DNA of 6,406 nt from Ectothiorhodospiraceae bacterium (GTDB lineage Bacteria > Pseudomonadota > Gammaproteobacteria > Thiohalomonadales > Thiohalomonadaceae), in NCBI GenBank assembly GCA_007125455.1, contig SLDE01000075.1, positions 1 to 6,406 on the forward strand, read 5' to 3'. This document shows, one piece after another, positions 5,912 through 6,406 of the stretch. The translations under genes were made by a program, and so were the position numbers. Every line of letters begins with the position of its first letter. Position 1 is the first letter of the stretch. The notes beneath the pieces are model-generated. The model saw only the letters and a list, made by a program, of their open reading frames with translations. It made no database searches and was not told where the DNA came from.

Positions 5912-6406
5912 GTGTTTAAGGAAATCCGTTTTGTCTTTGCGCTGCTCGCCTTGTGCTCGGCATCCCCCCTGTCCGCCAGCGAGCCGGTGCTAGCCGCGTC
6001 CCATGCACAATACGTGCTACTGGTGGGGTTGGCCTTGTTAGGCCCCGTGCTGCTGACCTTGCTTTGGTTCCAGCGGCGCCAGCTCCTACGCGTTATCGAG
6101 GCCCAGCGGCTGAGTGAGCTGCGTGAACGAACCCGCACCGAGGTCTTGGAACTGCTTGCCCAGGGGGCACCACTGGATTGCATCCTCGAGGGGATCGTCG
6201 TCGGGGTTGAACGCAATCGGCCGGGTGTGCTGTGCAGCGTGCTGCTCTTTGATGCCGATAGTGGGCAACTGCGTCTGGGAGCCGCCCCCAGTCTGCCTGC
6301 GTTCTACAACCACGCCATCGACGGGATCACCCAGGCGCTAAGCTCCGCCCGGCGCGAGGCCACGGTATTTGCCGTGATGTTTATCGATCTGGATCGTTTT
6401 AAGCCG
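5912..6406 (+). CDS. Membrane-anchored GAF/GGDEF-type signalling protein, partial, with abnormal domain junction
   Basis: The frame is open from GTG 5912 to the window edge (165 residues, no stop), so the gene is 3'-partial. Residues 1-24 look like a signal peptide (KEIR, then hydrophobic FVFALLALCSASPL, then SASE with a likely cleavage after LSA). Residues about 34-53 are a transmembrane helix (YVLLVGLALLGPVLLTLLWF) followed by basic QRRQLLR, and then a probable coiled linker (about 62-80). Residues about 76-139 are the first half of a GAF domain (LECILEGIVVGVE-like helix, then CSVLLFDADSGQLRLGAAPSLPAFYNHAIDGI). The sequence then switches to QALSSARREATVFAVMFIDLDRFKP, which is the N-terminal part of a GGDEF domain past its usual DxLTGLxNR motif. 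The second GAF half and the GGDEF entry motif are missing. A complete protein would sense a signal and make cyclic-di-GMP at the inner membrane; this allele is probably altered. Start choice rests on the ribosome binding site. Confidence 0.78.
   Translation, partial: MFKEIRFVFALLALCSASPLSASEPVLAASHAQYVLLVGLALLGPVLLTLLWFQRRQLLRVIEAQRLSELRERTRTEVLELLAQGAPLDCILEGIVVGVERNRPGVLCSVLLFDADSGQLRLGAAPSLPAFYNHAIDGITQALSSARREATVFAVMFIDLDRFKP

Overview
The window looks like chromosomal DNA from a GC-rich gammaproteobacterium. The Tex protein is very close to the enterobacterial and pseudomonad type, the YbaK-like/HDOD fusion is a type I associate with Pseudomonas and related gammaproteobacteria, and a perfect CRP/Vfr-type box is present. 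I cannot name the genus; a sulfur-oxidising or Chromatiales-like lineage is only a guess. There are no tRNA or rRNA genes, insertion sequences or CRISPR arrays. Coding density is high and base use is even across all genes, so nothing looks recently acquired.

Layout, left to right. (1) The 3' 99% of tex, a transcription accessory and RNA-binding protein, + strand; only about the first 6-10 residues lie outside the window. (2) A 120-bp regulatory gap with a small hairpin, a perfect TGTGA-N6-TCACA box and a -10 element spaced as in a class II CRP-activated promoter. (3) A 449-aa protein joining an N-terminal YbaK-like (aminoacyl-tRNA deacylase) domain to a C-terminal HDOD domain, + strand, probably a regulatory or signalling protein. 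(4) A 42-bp convergent gap, then amrB (MEMO1 family) on the - strand. (5) A 73-bp divergent gap carrying a perfect 7-bp inverted repeat. (6) amrS, the AmmeMemoRadiSam radical SAM enzyme, + strand. (7) A 109-bp gap, then the start of a membrane-anchored GAF/GGDEF signalling protein that runs off the right edge.

How they fit together. amrB and amrS are two of the three parts of the widely conserved but functionally unresolved AmmeMemoRadiSam system; the third, amrA (AMMECR1 domain), is not in the window. Their divergent arrangement around one symmetric element suggests shared control. The HDOD protein appears to be CRP-controlled, and the last gene is of the cyclic-di-GMP signalling type. The last gene is also the strangest object here: in one open frame its GAF domain stops half-way and joins directly to the middle of a GGDEF domain, which points to an in-frame internal deletion or an assembly junction near position 6328.
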